In this document: in pieces, positions 24,306 through 36,384 of the stretch
Numbering within the stretch: position 1 is the first letter of the stretch
Layout of the letters: each line of letters starts with the position of its first letter
Source: Colius striatus
Taxonomy: Eukaryota; Chordata; Aves; Coliiformes; Coliidae
Direction of reading: 5' to 3'
NCBI RefSeq assembly: GCF_028858725.1
Contig: NC_084790.1
Coordinates: 5,338,001-5,402,000 of the forward strand
Length of the DNA: 64,000 nucleotides
The notes under the pieces: model-generated
Told to the model about the DNA's origin: nothing
Database searches by the model: none
What the model saw: only the letters and a program-made list of their open reading frames with translations
Position numbers and translations under genes: made by a program

Positions 24306-25659
24306 CTGGGCATGGAAGAGACAGGGCTGAGTGGGGCGGGGGGAGTCCCAAAGCACTCTACATTTACCTTACACACACCTCCCACCATCTTTCCCTGCAA
24401 GCAGCATCTCTACCACCCCATTTCTTCCCTCCAGCCTCCTGATAGCGATATAGAAATATATTTGAGTTATATATTCTCTCAATTTATATTTAAACGTTAT
24501 GTTTCTTTTTCTTCACTGAATTTGTTATTATTTTGAAGCGAGGAGAGAAATACAGGTACTGGCAAAACACCAACGTGGGTAAGAGCCGTTTTAATACCCT
24601 CGTACTCACTCTGCGAGTTCAGCTCGGACGGTGTGTGGCCGAGCAGGGCTGGAAGTGAGTTGAATCCTGCTCGCGTGACTTGGGCGAGGGTGCGTGGAAA
24701 GGACCCCCCGTGTTCATAGCCCTGCACGGTGGTGGCCATGAGCACCCCTTACCCCCTTTAAAGCACCCCTATTTCGAGTGCTACTGGTAGAACCTGGATA
24801 ACATCACCGTCTCCTTCCCTGCTCAGAGAGCGGTAAATTGCGGAGGGCAGTGTTGATCTAGATTATGGCCTTGTGAAACCTACTTAATGGCTAATCTGGG
24901 CTAGCTCGCAAACAAGTGTCTCTGGACTGCAAAGGCAGCTCCTTAGCACATTATTTTAAGCCTTGGTCCCAAACTCCCCCCGCATCTCCCACCCCCTTGT
25001 CCTCTCCCAGCCCCTCGGAGCCCCAGCACAGGGACTTTACCTGCAAAGGCGGATTTCAGGAGGTACCCAGCCTGTCCCTGCTCTTTCGGGCAGCACATCT
25101 GGCTGCTCCAACCGCCGCCCAGAGCCCACGGCTGATGATAACCGTCCACGGGCAGCAGAGTTTCATGCCGGGCCTCCCCCGGGCCCCCCAGCCCCGGTAC
25201 CACCGACACGTCCAGGTAACCAGCAACGGGCTGGTAAGGGGCCCCGTAGCCGGGGTAGAAGGCGAACTCGGCGGGGCGGCTCTGGAAGTCTTCACTGCCA
25301 GCAGGGGAGTCCAGGTACTTCTCGGTGGGGAAGGGGCCCTGGGTCGGGCCGGCTTTCAAGGCGCTGCGGGCGACGCGGCAGGAGTAGTAGCCGCTGCCGA
25401 AGTATCCGTAGGGCAGCGGGGCGGAGGCGGCGGGACCCGGCGGGGCGGCCGGGGGCGGCGGCGGCGCGGCGGGGCACGGCTTGGGCGGCTCGGACGGCCC
25501 CTCCGCCGGGTAGCCGGGGTTCATCCCGGGGGGAGGCGAAGGACCGCCGAGGGCCGGAGGGGGAGGCGGCAGCAGCCCCCTGCCCTGGCCGCCTGCGAAG
25601 CCGCCGGCTGCCAGGAGCCCCTCGAGGCCTGGGGGGCCGCGGGGCTCCGGGGGCTGCAT
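24049..25659 (-). CDS. HOXB13: HOXB13 homeobox transcription factor, complete, join(24049..24305, 25041..25659)
   Basis: Sequence-specific nuclear transcription factor and the most posterior member of the HOXB cluster. The two exons join to 291 residues (human HOXB13 is 284). The start at 25,659 is chosen because [20 protein letters not shown] aligns with the human beginning around its EGLLGAGG. Residues 31-80 are Pro/Ala/Gly-rich. The HOX13 N-terminal region follows: [14 protein letters not shown] (83-96), [20 protein letters not shown] (131-150), and [10 protein letters not shown] (181-190). The homeodomain is at 222-281, begins [20 protein letters not shown] and carries WFQNRR with the DNA-contacting Asn at 272. 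[17 protein letters not shown] and the short tail ending STP separate it from HOXA13, C13 and D13. Junctions are CAG|GTAAAG and CCCAG|ACTCTG, with a 735-bp phase-1 intron. I see no stop, frameshift or missing key residue. Confidence 0.97.
25041..25659 (-). CDS. HOXB13: HOXB13 exon 1 (coding part)
   Basis: This exon holds 206 codons plus the first base of codon 207 (Asp, G|AC). It carries the Pro-rich N terminus and the MEIS-associated HOX13 region. The donor GTAAAG lies directly after the codons for KSAFA, matching the human exon boundary. Base composition is very GC-rich, so long spurious ORFs occur on the opposite strand. Confidence 0.95.
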
Positions 25660-25699
25660 GGGGGGCGGCTTAGGGGCCGGGGCATGGGGAGACCCTGCT

Positions 25700-25980
25700 C
25701 GGCAGCACCCGGGCACTGCACGAGGGGGGTCCCCGGATCTTTTTAAAAGGCTGCGAGCTGCCGAGAGCTGCCTTTCCCCGCCGGGCTGTCCTGACGCAAC
25801 GGCCGGGGGCTGCCTCATTGGCTGCCGCTCGGGGGGAAAGGACGGAGAAGGAGGGGGAAAAAAACACCCCCCCCTCAAAAAAAAAAATCCTTAATCCCCA
25901 ATAAATCCTGGCTGCAGAAATTGCGAAAATACTTTTATTGCAACAGCAGGAGGAGGGAGACCCCCCGCACGTGACAGGCG
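25700..25980 (-). promoter_or_regulatory. HOXB13 proximal promoter
   Basis: Read on the minus strand upstream of the start codon, there is a TATA-like TTTTAAAA at about 25,741-25,748. A good NF-Y site (AGCCAATGAG, CCAAT at 25,817-25,821) lies roughly 70 bp further upstream. A posterior-HOX/CDX-like CAATAAAAGT is at 25,931-25,940 and an E-box CACGTG at 25,968-25,973. The spacing is compatible with a start site near 25,715. The roles are inferred from motif and position only. Confidence 0.5.
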
Positions 25981-28900
25981 GGTACACGGGAGGTGCCTCT
26001 CGCTCTGCGACGTGAAAAAAAAAAAAAGGGAGTAGAGATGGGGGAAATGGGGACGAGATGAGGGAGGGGAAAGAGTGAGAGGATCACGAAAGGCTCATAT
26101 GAGCAATCACCGGTGGAAAAATACAGACTCAGATTAAAAACACACTTCTTTTTTTTCTTTTTTTTTTTTTTTCCCCCGGTGTAGTCCCTTCCCACGCAAG
26201 TCTGGGGGTTTGTGCTCTGAGAAACAGCCCAGTCCAACCTGAGGTCACCCGCGGACCCTCTCTGTCCATGCAGGGCAGCCGTGGGGCAGCAAAGAACCCT
26301 TAGAGGACAGGGCTTCCCCTGCTCCCCGGCCTCTCTCTCTGCCCCTACTCGAGGGGATTTATCCCACGCACATTGTCACAAATCCCCACTTTCATATGCA
26401 AAGGGCTAAAGACCTGTGTTCTTTAGCAGAGGGCTAAAACCCTAATGGAAAGGGACAGGACACTGCCCGGAGAGCAAGGAGAGAGAGGAAAGGGAGTCTC
26501 CAGTATCTCGAAAAAATAACTGCAAAAGAGGGCAGAAACAGTCTGCGTGCACATAGTTATTGCCATTGCTGCGCAGGGGACTGGCGTGGCCCTGGGCCGA
26601 GTCTGCAGGTCAGTGTGAATCCCGAACAAGAAACATTCCAAAGGAAAGTGCTTGGAAAACAGAGGTGGGAAAACAACACAGAGAGTCTCTTTGGGGTCTA
26701 GGAGTACGGGACAGGTGGAGACATGGTCAGGAGGGAAGAGAACGTGGCCATCCCGAATTACATCGGTATGAAAAAATCTGGGGTAAATACAATGGGCCTG
26801 TGCCTATGTGCATATTAAGAGATTATTTAGGTACCGTCATTTTTAACCACCTATACATATAGTACAAACACATACAGGCGCCTTCTTCCTCTCTCTATCT
26901 GGTTTTCCCTCTAAGGTCTTGTCAATGGGAAAACTTTGCCCAAATTCCCCAAAAAGGCAGCTTGAGCTCATGTGTTGTTTTTTTCATGCAAAGAAATAGA
27001 GAGATTTCTGCTTTCTGATTATGAAATAACAATAAAAATTCTCCTTCTGCCATGTATTTGGGCCACCAAAGCAACGACCCCATCTACAGAGAGGAGCCAC
27101 CACGTAGAGACAGAAATCCCGCTAGAAAATAAAGGTTAAAAGTGATTATTGCAAAGTCCCTCAGGAGAGTGAAAGCTCTGTTTCGCTGCTGGGGGAGTTG
27201 TCCCCAAAACACAGCTCCATCCAGCTCTCTGGATCTGCCGGGTCTTTGCTCAGGGCTGCTTTAGTGAGATCCGCTTCCTCACCTCATCCCCTCCTAGGGA
27301 AAGAAATAAACGACATCACCAAGCTGCACCTTCGCTTCTCAGCCCTTCTCTTCCACTAAAAGTCACAGAGTTCCACTGAAATCGATGATTTTATGGAGGA
27401 AAAAAACCCACAACAAACAAAACAAACCAAAAATCCCAGTGTTTTTAGCCTTCGCCTTTCCAATTTATAAACTTATTTTTTCCCTTTCCGTAGTTTAACG
27501 GCTGCACTCCTTCTTTTATGCCTCTTTTATTCTCCCTCTCTCTTGCCCTCTCCCCATTTACTTTGAACGACCCCTTCACTGCTGTTCTGGGGCCCCGACG
27601 GGCGGGCGAGTGTTTGCCGAGGGGGCCGCGGCTCCCCCTGCTCCCTGCACCGAAAGGTCGAGCTTAATCCGGAGGTCAAGGCCAAGTTGAAAGTTAAGAG
27701 CCTGTTGGCTTCGCTGTGACCGGCGGCCGTCGGAATTGCCCCGTCTCTGCAGCCCCACGGAGCCCCCACAGAACCTCCACGGAGCCCCACAGTCCCCACG
27801 GCGGCTTTGCAGGGAGAAGCTCCAGAGGTATCCCGGGTTGAGGCTGGAGTGAGATCCGCGGACAGAGCGACTTGCTGCAGACTTGCTGGTAGTTTGTGGC
27901 ACTTTTATTTCCTTTTATTTATTATTCTTTTTTTTTTTTTTTTTTTTTTTTTTAATCTGAGCGGGGACAAAAAAAAGAAAAAAAAAAACAAAAAAAAAAA
28001 AAAAGGAGGAGAAGGGATCCAGTGGCAGAAGGGCCCGGCCAGCCCAGAGCTTGCAGACACCCCGATAAAACTGGGAACGGCACCACCGATTTAAGGAAAT
28101 ACCATTGTATTCCGTTTCTCACGGAGTCCTCGGGCAGGTCGGTGCGTGGGGCGAGTGGCGGGCGGGCTCTGCCCCACAGAAGCAGAGGTCGGGAAAAAAA
28201 TCACCTTTTTCACCCCCCAAACCCCTGCACTTCGGTTAGTTTCTTTAAAGGCATTTACAGATTTCCGAAATCACAGAGAACCTCATGCTTTTCAGACCGC
28301 GCTTCCCTTCAGTCCCGCTGCTTTGTAACACATTATCTCGCGTCGGCTTTGCCGTGGAAATAGGTTAAAAAGCGGCTTCCAAAGTGATGCGAACATTTCC
28401 GTTCTTTGACAATTTTACGGAGAAAATTTCAACTTCATATTTAAGGTCACAATAAAGCAAGAGGAATAGGGTTACCATAAATAGGGGAAAAAAATATTTT
28501 ACCAGTTCCTCTCTCATCTCGACGATTTGGCTTAAAATTATCAAATGCACTTATTAATTTTCAACTATTCTTTTATTATATTCTCGATGGGATCCATTTA
28601 ATATGTATACCATCTGGAACCTGAAAAAGCTATGGAATCACTTTTTAACAGTCGGTGATTTTTTTTTTAAGCAGTTGAATTTGAGGCCGTCTTTACAAAC
28701 TCAAAACCAACTCAAACCCCAAAGCAGTTTGAAGGGGGGTGAGGGGTGGAAATGGAGCTACTTAAAGACTTAACGTTTGGAAATAATCAATTGTTGGAAA
28801 ATAGAATTCTGGGTCTGGAAGGGAGCCCAGGTCTTTGGTTTCTGATTTTGGCAATATTTCTGGGAAGGAAAAAAAGAAACCAAAATCCAAATAAAGGCCA

Positions 28901-31699
28901 ACATTTTGATCTTTTATTTCTTTTTTCTCCCTTTACCGCCGGCTCCTCCTTTCCCACCCCACAGGCATCCCCGGAAGCCTGGGAGCTGTAGGTGCGAATA
29001 TTTCTCTCCCTGATGCCTGGAGGGCCAGAATTTGTATTTTATAGCGTACTTCTTTTTGCATCCTTTGAAAAAATCAGCTGGCATGGGAACAGAGAACGTG
29101 GTCTGACTTCTCTTTGCTTTTTATCCCAGTTCTATGCTGAAGCCCCGGTAAAACACTTCTGATACCTGCTCCTCACCCTTTTGAAGTGAAATGTGAAGTG
29201 GTTTCAAACTCGGAATGTTTTGTTTACCCGGTTCTTGCCATCGCTGCACCTCCCAGGTTTCCGCTCCCTGGACTTGGCTGGAGGCTACTTCCTTGCCGTT
29301 TGGTTTCTTTATGGTAAACTAGGAGGGCTAAGCTCCAATTCAAACTGCTCGTGCATTGCTCATGGGCTGTCCAGCCTGAAATCAACGGTTCGTGTCTCTC
29401 CGTCCTACTCACCAAAATGGAAAATGAAATACCATGGTAGCTTGCTCCTCGAAGGCTGCAGCTGTTGGTGCCACCCGCTCCCAGCCCCAAACCCGTCTGC
29501 TTCCTCAGAAAACACCCTTCAATGAGCCCCCTTCCCACCTCCTGTGTCCTCTTCCAGTCTAGGCTCTTCAGCCAGGATGGCCAAAACCTCAAAGGAGACC
29601 ATCTATGACCTTGCTTCTGCCTCTGGGAGGGGAAGAAGCGTGTTGGAAGTCTTCAATTACTCTACCCACACAGTTGAAGCCTGGAAGAGATGTGGCCTGG
29701 ATGCAACTTCTGCAGCAAATGCTCCTACCCTGGAGCAGAGAGACAAAATACATTATACAATGATGTATTATACAATACATTTGTGTTTTGTCTTTTTGAC
29801 TACTGCACATAGACACATTTCCACATTCTTAGCCAGGAAAGCAGCCTCAGTAACTGCAGCTGGGTGTCCCTACTTGTGCTGGCTCAATGTACAATCCAGC
29901 TCTTCATGTGCATCCCTGTATACCCTCTCCACCCACTTCTGTATATATGTATACGTGCTTTGTGCACTGTGGCTCTGCAGCCTGTCCATCCCACCCAGAT
30001 GGAGCAGTCCTTTCTTCTTAGGCTCCCATCACTGAACGTGCCAGAGACTAATTCTGTGTTCCCCAAGTTCCTGCTTGGTTAAAGCAATTTGTTTCAGCTG
30101 TTGTGGGAGAAAAGGGGAGTAGCTTTCTGCTTGGCTTTTAAGCCCCCCTTCTGGTGTTTAATTTGATAGGAGTCGTTGAGATCCTTTGTGCTTCTCTGCT
30201 GTTCCTCGCCACTGCTGATGGGAGCCTGCAGCCAGGCATGGGTTCCACAGGTAGACTGCAAGGAGGCACTGCTTCACCACACACATGTATGGAGGAGCTG
30301 GAGATGAGACACGTTTTTGGTGGAATCAGGAAGATTTTGAGGTCTATTCTCAAAAATATGTCCTGTACAACACAAATATGATGGTATCCAGCCAGGGCAG
30401 GAACAGTACCAAGTATGTCACTACTGGGTATTTGGGACAACCTGCAGATGGGAAACAGAGGAATTCCCTTCACTCATAGCATAAACCTATAAGCAAGCTC
30501 ATAGTTTGGGCTGCATCTCTGCTCCAGCATGTCTCTGCTACACTTGCTGGGTTGTTGCTCTCTTTTCTGGCCACTCTGGTAGATCACAGGTTTCTTTCCA
30601 AGGCACAAAGTCAAACACGAAGCCTTTGTCTTTTGGATTGAGCCACCGATATCACGATCTCCACTGAGGGCAAAGCCCTGACTCATGTGCCTGGCTTGAT
30701 GCTCAGGGAAGTCTCACTGGGCTTAGTAGGATTCGTCATAAATCATGGCAAGATGAGCAGTGGCTACTTCTAGTTCCAGGCTGGGCATGGAGGTGCTCAA
30801 ACTATCAGGACAGGGACAGGAATGCCCAGACTTGCAGTGACTGCTGCAATGGGAGTTGTGCCTCATACTATTAATGGCAAAACTTCCCCTGACCTTTGAG
30901 GCCAAGGCCTTCAGAGTAGGTTAAATATTGAGGACTCAAACCTTGTCAGAGCAGGCACAATGTGGAAATACCCTACGAAGATGTCCAGGGTGCAGCATTT
31001 TTGCTTTTCCAATTGAATCCTGTGTGCTTCTCACCTGTACTGCAGGGAGAGATATTTGTGTATCCCCAAAATGGCTAAGTATTTCATTCTGGCTTCTTCT
31101 GCCTTCCTGAGCAAACTGCTAGATCAATGATGCCCAAAGGGGTTACCTACAGGCACAGAGCTGGGTTCAACATTGCCCAGGCAGAGCACAGACCATAGCA
31201 AGTATCTTGGGAGTCTTTGTGATTAACAAGGCAGTCGATGCATTGTCCTTGCCTCTGTCACAGCACTGTCGTTACCACGCCAGATCTGGGGAGGTGTCCT
31301 ACTGCACTGTGGAGCAGGATGAGTCCCAGTAAGGACAGATGATTGCAGTGTGGAGAGACACCAACCATCACATCTGAACCAGCCTTGCACTCTGTGGCGT
31401 GCTCTGGACTGCAGCATCACGGAGGACAGAATATGTTGGGTTTTAATGCATTTTTACACATCTACTCATTCTGGAATTCAAGGGTTGGGGTTCCTCCTCA
31501 GCCCTTGAATCATAGAATCATATAATTGAATCCACTTTGAGATCCCAGAATGGAGTGGGAGCAGCAACAGAAAAGGACGGAGAGCACAACACAAGATGTG
31601 CATCACTAAAGACACTCTGAGGCCAAACTGAGTCTGCAGAGCTTCTCTGCCCTGATGCTGCCCTGGTTTCCTTCTCCCTTGCTTATCCCGCAGGCAAGG
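25981..31699. other. HOXB13 upstream interval
   Basis: No coding exon was recognised. It contains a T tract near 26,149-26,172 and the T/A inverted pair at 27.9 kb. A GC-richer block at about 27,580-27,830 and ordinary sequence make up the rest. A 163-codon frame at 29,544-30,035 (plus) shows no domain and is regarded as chance. Confidence 0.55.
27928..28004. repeat. Poly(T)26 followed by A-rich tract (inverted pair)
   Basis: Twenty-six T (27,928-27,953), a 15-bp spacer, then an A-rich stretch (27,969-28,004) with single G and C interruptions. Together they could form a hairpin of more than 20 A-T pairs, about 2.3 kb upstream of the HOXB13 start. Confidence 0.85.
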
Positions 31700-32200
31700 G
31701 GTAAAGCCCTGCGGTAAATCGGATGGGGTGGGCAGTGAAGAGCCCCGGAGCATCCCTGCCGGCGGCCACCCTTCCCTGGCCTCTGCTTCTCACCACTCCC
31801 CGCCGTTCGGGTCCTGGACCTCCCTTCTCTCCGCAGGGCCCATAGGTGGGCCGCAGAGGGCCTGGATGCCGACGAGTGCTCCTCTCTCTCCACTCCCGCC
31901 CCGTCACCGCGCCTGCCCCGACTCTGCCCTCAGGACGCCTGGGTCCCCGCCGGGCCTGGGCGGGTTCCCGCGGGGGATCAGGGAGGGGGATTTCAAAGGT
32001 CGTTCTTTCACCCCCACTCCGGCTCCTTCCTTATTGCAGGGGCGGCGGCCGGGGCCGCCCGGTGCGGAGGGACGGAGAAGGGTGGGGAGGAAGGCGGGAG
32101 GAAGCAGCGAGCAGGCGGCCACCGGGAGCTACCTCTAGCCTCTCTCCCCGGGCTGCAACCGGGGCTCGAGGGGCTCCGAGGGTTCAGGGACTTCCGGGGC
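31700..32200. other. CpG island upstream of HOXB13
   Basis: A CG-dense block about 6 kb upstream of the HOXB13 start codon, containing GGGGCGGCGGCCGGGGCCG and similar runs. ORFs on both strands here are composition artefacts. It may be an alternative HOXB13 promoter, an antisense-transcript promoter or a Polycomb-type element. I see no motif that decides. Confidence 0.5.
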
Positions 32201-32231
32201 TCGCGGGACCTAAACAGCTTTTTAGCCTTAA

Positions 32232-32834
32232 ATGGGAGCGGGTAGTCAAACCCAGGGATTTCCTAGTATTTTCGACGATGAATTGACAGCTTCACCGCGG
32301 CTCGTCCCCGGCTGTTTGGACCAGCCGGTTGATGCCGAATTGGTTGAGGAACAAATGTGTTGCTGTGAATTAAATAAACGCACAAAAGTTGTTTGCCGGA
32401 ATGGTGGAAAAAAAATAACGCCAAGTATTAGTCGATGGGTGAGAGAATTGTTTGTTTCCAAGAAATTCCAGACTACATTAATCTCAGCAGGAATACAATG
32501 GTGGGATTTTTGGTTTACGGGAAGGACAAGGTCGGATGCTTTGTATACTGCTCTGCAGAAAGATAATTCCACCCTTCTTCAAAGCAAAAAGCAGAGGGAA
32601 ACCACCTTACCCGAGTCCGACGTTTGCAATCCTTTCTCCTATTTTTCCCACCCTCGGAGGGAGGACTTGAGGGAGGATGTGGGGCTGAGCCGGGGATTTC
32701 TTAGGCACTTCAGGCCGTTTGCACTAGAGAGGGTTCAAATCCCCGTGGGTTTCTGCAACACCCTGGGGGAGCTGGCCCGGGCTGGCAGAAGAAGCGCTTC
32801 TTGTCGATACAGAAATAAACTGCTCAAGGATTGA
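32232..32834 (+). CDS. Unrecognised 200-codon ORF, probably not a gene
   Basis: An uninterrupted ATG-to-stop frame (starts MGAGSQTQGFPSIFDDELTA, ends RYRNKLLKD) on the right shoulder of the 31.7-kb CpG island. It is the longest frame outside HOXB13 in sequence of ordinary base composition. I see no known domain, signal peptide, membrane segment or Kozak support. It may be a chance frame over conserved non-coding DNA. Confidence 0.12.
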   Translation: MGAGSQTQGFPSIFDDELTASPRLVPGCLDQPVDAELVEEQMCCCELNKRTKVVCRNGGKKITPSISRWVRELFVSKKFQTTLISAGIQWWDFWFTGRTRSDALYTALQKDNSTLLQSKKQRETTLPESDVCNPFSYFSHPRREDLREDVGLSRGFLRHFRPFALERVQIPVGFCNTLGELARAGRRSASCRYRNKLLKD

Positions 32835-33474
32835 AGAAATAAGGTATGAAAAGTTTATCGCAATTGCAGTTAAAGGATAGTTATCTCCCTCTACATGTCT
32901 GAGAAATAAATTCGGCTGCTGAATCGGAGTCGGTCGAGGCACAGAAACTCTCAGCTTCATTGCCTTCGAGCGGGATAAATCTTTGATATCTGCTACTCTC
33001 AAAGACTTCCTGGTAAATACGGACAATGGCAGAGCAGCGAAGAGTTTGCACTGCTCAGACATGGCATCAATGTCGCAGTCCGTTTCACTCGTTTCCCTTA
33101 AAAATGTTAAGGACGTTCCCCGTACTTATCCTTGTCGGGTGCAGAGTAACGCCTCAGGCGAGCTGTGTCACAAACTAGCCTGAACGATCTCCACGGACCT
33201 TTGGGATTTCTTTTGTCGGAATATCCTTTTAAATCTGGCCCCAAATAGAGACACACCGGCCTAGAAACCCTCAAGCCCTCTCCCCACGCTGGTTCCTCCC
33301 CTTGCACTTGCTGCTTTCCCCAGCGTTGAGGACATGGATCTTCTCACAGAGGAAAACTCACTGCCTTCCACTTTGGTCCATAGAGATGTAGTAATTAAGA
33401 CCCCTTAACTATAATCAAGAACCGATGTCCCTTTGAAAGCTTCCCTGGGAGGTTTAAGTAACTGAAGTGTATCC

Positions 33475-33610
33475 ATAGATTATATTAATAATTACAAGAA
33501 TAAATATTAATATAATGAATCCACAGTTGTTAATACTGATACAGTAAGAACTGTATTGATAAATACTAAAATAATAATGCCTTAGATGTATTATAATAAT
33601 AATAATCTTT
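33475..33610. repeat. AT-rich low-complexity stretch
   Basis: Interrupted ATTAATAT, AATAAT and TAATAAT units over about 130 bp. No gene is seen in it. Confidence 0.7.
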
Positions 33611-36107
33611 AACGAAATATCATCCCGGTGATCTTTTTGGTTAATGTCTGTACCGGCACAGGCGTGTGCTCACGGGCAATGCAGCACTGCGGGCTCTGAA
33701 ACCTCCGTGTTGCTAAAGCCGCGAATGCTCCTTTTCTCTACTGCAGTTAACACTGTGGAGATAGGTTTCTTTCGGTTTTTTCTCTTAATTAGTTAGTGAG
33801 TAGCAAAGCTTAAAAAAAGCCTCTACCCTAAAACAACAAAAAATCTGCTCCAAAACCCCAACAACAAAGTACTGAGACGACACCGCAAAACAGAGAAATA
33901 ACTATAAAATCGGTTAAGATTTTCCTAACCTTTTTTCCGCCCACTTTGGCCCACATATTGCCCAAATTCCCAAAGGGAGAGGAGGTTTTTCCTTGCTTTC
34001 TCTCTGTAACATTCGAGCGTTATCTGTGTTTGAGCTGTCCTGGGAAAAAGCGTGATTTGTCCCTTTCCGCTTCGGTGCCAGCGATGCTGAGGCTTCCCGG
34101 GCGTCCGGCAGCCCCCACTGGGCTTTAGGGGTACAGCTGCTCCCCGATACCACCCTATCTCAGTGGGCTGACAGCTGCTCTCCTACCCCTTTGGGTCACA
34201 AAGCATCGAGTTCCCATCCGTGGAGGCAACTGTTTTTGTTCAGGTTAATTATCCAGATTGCTAAACATGAGCCAAAATTGGGGGTACACTCAAGGTCTCC
34301 CAAGAGACGTCAACGCTGCCATTAATTTAAGCACAGGTTTGCTTGTGAACGTCTAGGCTGGGATCACCTCCACGGTTAAATTGGGATTTATTTCGGTTTA
34401 ATTTTCTATTCTCAATCTTCTTCCCGGCAAATTTGTCCTACGGGGTCAGGGGGTCTTTGAGGTCTCTAGCATGAACATCGTCTGGGTGGAAAAACTCGAA
34501 ACTTTCCCCGTTGAATCTTTTATGTCCTATGAAAAAATGGAAATGGAATCACGTATCTTTCAGCAACTTCCCCGGTCTTCATACCTTTTCACATCTCCAT
34601 TTCCAGGCAACCTCTAGGGCTTCTTGTCCTCCAGCAAGGAGAACCAATTTACTTTCTTAATTATCAAGGAATATGGATGCAAAAAAAAGATATCAGATTA
34701 CAGTACAATCACAAACTAAAGAATTAATCACATATACATGGTGTCAGAAAAGCTGGATGCAAATGTGCCTTTTTTTCCTTACCATTTATTTCCTGTCTGC
34801 ACTAAGTTATTTTCCCTCCTTTCCACTGACAGATACACTTGTGTTATGCAGAGACAGCTCTCCTTGTCTTCATGCCACTGTTTGGAGTTGTCTACAGATC
34901 ATAATTTCCACTCAAAAATTCCTCAATTTCAGAATTCTGGGTTTTTGTGGGTTTCTTTTCCTATTGATTTATTTCGTTTTGTTTTGTTTTTCTTTTGCAC
35001 AGTGTTCTTAAAACACTGATACTGAGACACGGAGCACAATAATTTCCCATGGGAATGGAGGTTTGATATACTCAGCTCCATGGTCACAGCAGCGCCGCCT
35101 GAGCTTCTCCCCACGTCCCTGCAGTGGTATCTCACAGCCTCCGTGTGGAACATTTTGATGGGCTCAGACTACATTTTTCTTTCTTACTTGAGTCCAATCC
35201 TTGCTGCTGATCAGTGCAGTAGGGGAGCAATTTGGATTTCCAAAGCATAATATAGGGGGAAAAAAAAAGATTCACAATGTCGGTATTACTCTCAGCCACA
35301 TTAAAAAAAATCGCTCAAAACAAAACTTCAGTCATTCTTTTTGACAAATGTCCCTCCTATATTGTGCAGAGCAGTTTCTTTATAGCCAGAGGCAAAGCCT
35401 GTGCACACACTTGCAAGCCCACATGGTAGCAGACTGTATGTGGCCAGTCCTTCTCTTCCCACTAACAAGATAACTTCTCAATACCTGTGCCTGAATCAGT
35501 TCAGATTCACCAAGAGAGGCAGATCTGAGTTCTCTCTCCTTGTATAGTGTGTATACCACATCAGAGCACTCTCCAAGCACCCGTCTGACAGATGGTTCAC
35601 GATTAATGTTGCCTTTCCACTGTCATTATGTACAACTTTTCCTGCTGACTAGTCACGTATCACAAGACAACAGGCAAGTGCCGGATCATTTTTATGAATG
35701 CCAGGACCAATAAATGCTGCTTGCTGGTCCTCGGTGGTTGTGAGCAATGTTACCCCCTGTGCTGCTTAGTGTAATCACACATTTGTGTACCCAGGCCCTG
35801 ACTGTTAAAGGCAGAGTGTGTGTCATTGCCATCAGTGGCTTCATATTTTCCATTTGTTACCAAACACGTGTCAGAAACGCCATCAGTTGTTGTTTAAGAA
35901 AGGAGATTAAGAGGTGAATATTGATTCCTCATGGCTGGATTACTGTGATGATGTCTTTGCTTGAGCTCTCCTTTTCGTACTCCTAATAAAGGAGACATTT
36001 TCCTTAGGCCATAACAGCTAGTAGCCTTTCTAAAAGCAGAAGAGTTTTATCTTGGATATTCTAAAATATCTATATTAGCTTTCCCTGATCCCTACAATTC
36101 TTGGGTA

Positions 36108-36384
36108 CAATGACCAAGGGATTTCAAACAAGGGGCAATGAGTACAAGCTGGAACATAAGAAGTTCCAAAGAAACATAAGGAAAAAGTTCTTCCCTGTTG
36201 GGGTGAGGAAGCACTGGAAGGGGCTGCCCAGATAAGTTGTGGAGTCTCCTCTGGAGACATTCCAAACCCACCTGAATGAGTTCCTGTGTGACCTACTCTA
36301 GGTGGTCCTGCTCTGGCAGGGGGGTTGGATTAGGCAATCTTTTGAGGTCCCTTCCAGCCCTTGAGATTCTGTGATCCTGTGATT
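36108..36384 (+). mobile_element. CR1 LINE 3' fragment
   Basis: About 280 bp collinear with the 3' half of the 47.4-kb CR1 copy: the shared stretches CAAGGGGCAATG, TTCTTCCCTGTTG and CCTGTGTGACCTACTCTAG, ending AGATTCTGTGATCCTGTGAT. The reading frame is broken. It appears to belong to the same CR1 subfamily as the 47.4-kb copy. Confidence 0.9.

Noticed and set aside
24032-24442. Plus-strand ORFs over the homeodomain exon
   Set aside because: Antisense shadows of HOXB13 exon 2. They cross the splice boundary without change and have no homology.
24916-25746. 276-codon ORF on the plus strand over HOXB13 exon 1
   Set aside because: It is the antisense shadow of a GC-rich coding exon. It is Arg/Gly-rich low complexity and the minus strand has clear HOX13 homology and splice sites.
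29544-30035. 163-codon plus-strand ORF
   Set aside because: No recognisable domain, Ser/Cys-rich random-looking composition, no CpG promoter and no flanking splice signals.
31500-31545. ATCATAGAATCATATAATTG resembling a CR1 3' end
   Set aside because: Only about 25 bp resemble the terminal repeat, and the flanking sequence is not CR1. It is too short to call.
32727-32749. tRNA-like B box (GGTTCAAATCC)
   Set aside because: The T-stem pairs only three of five positions and no A box, anticodon arm or acceptor stem is found upstream.
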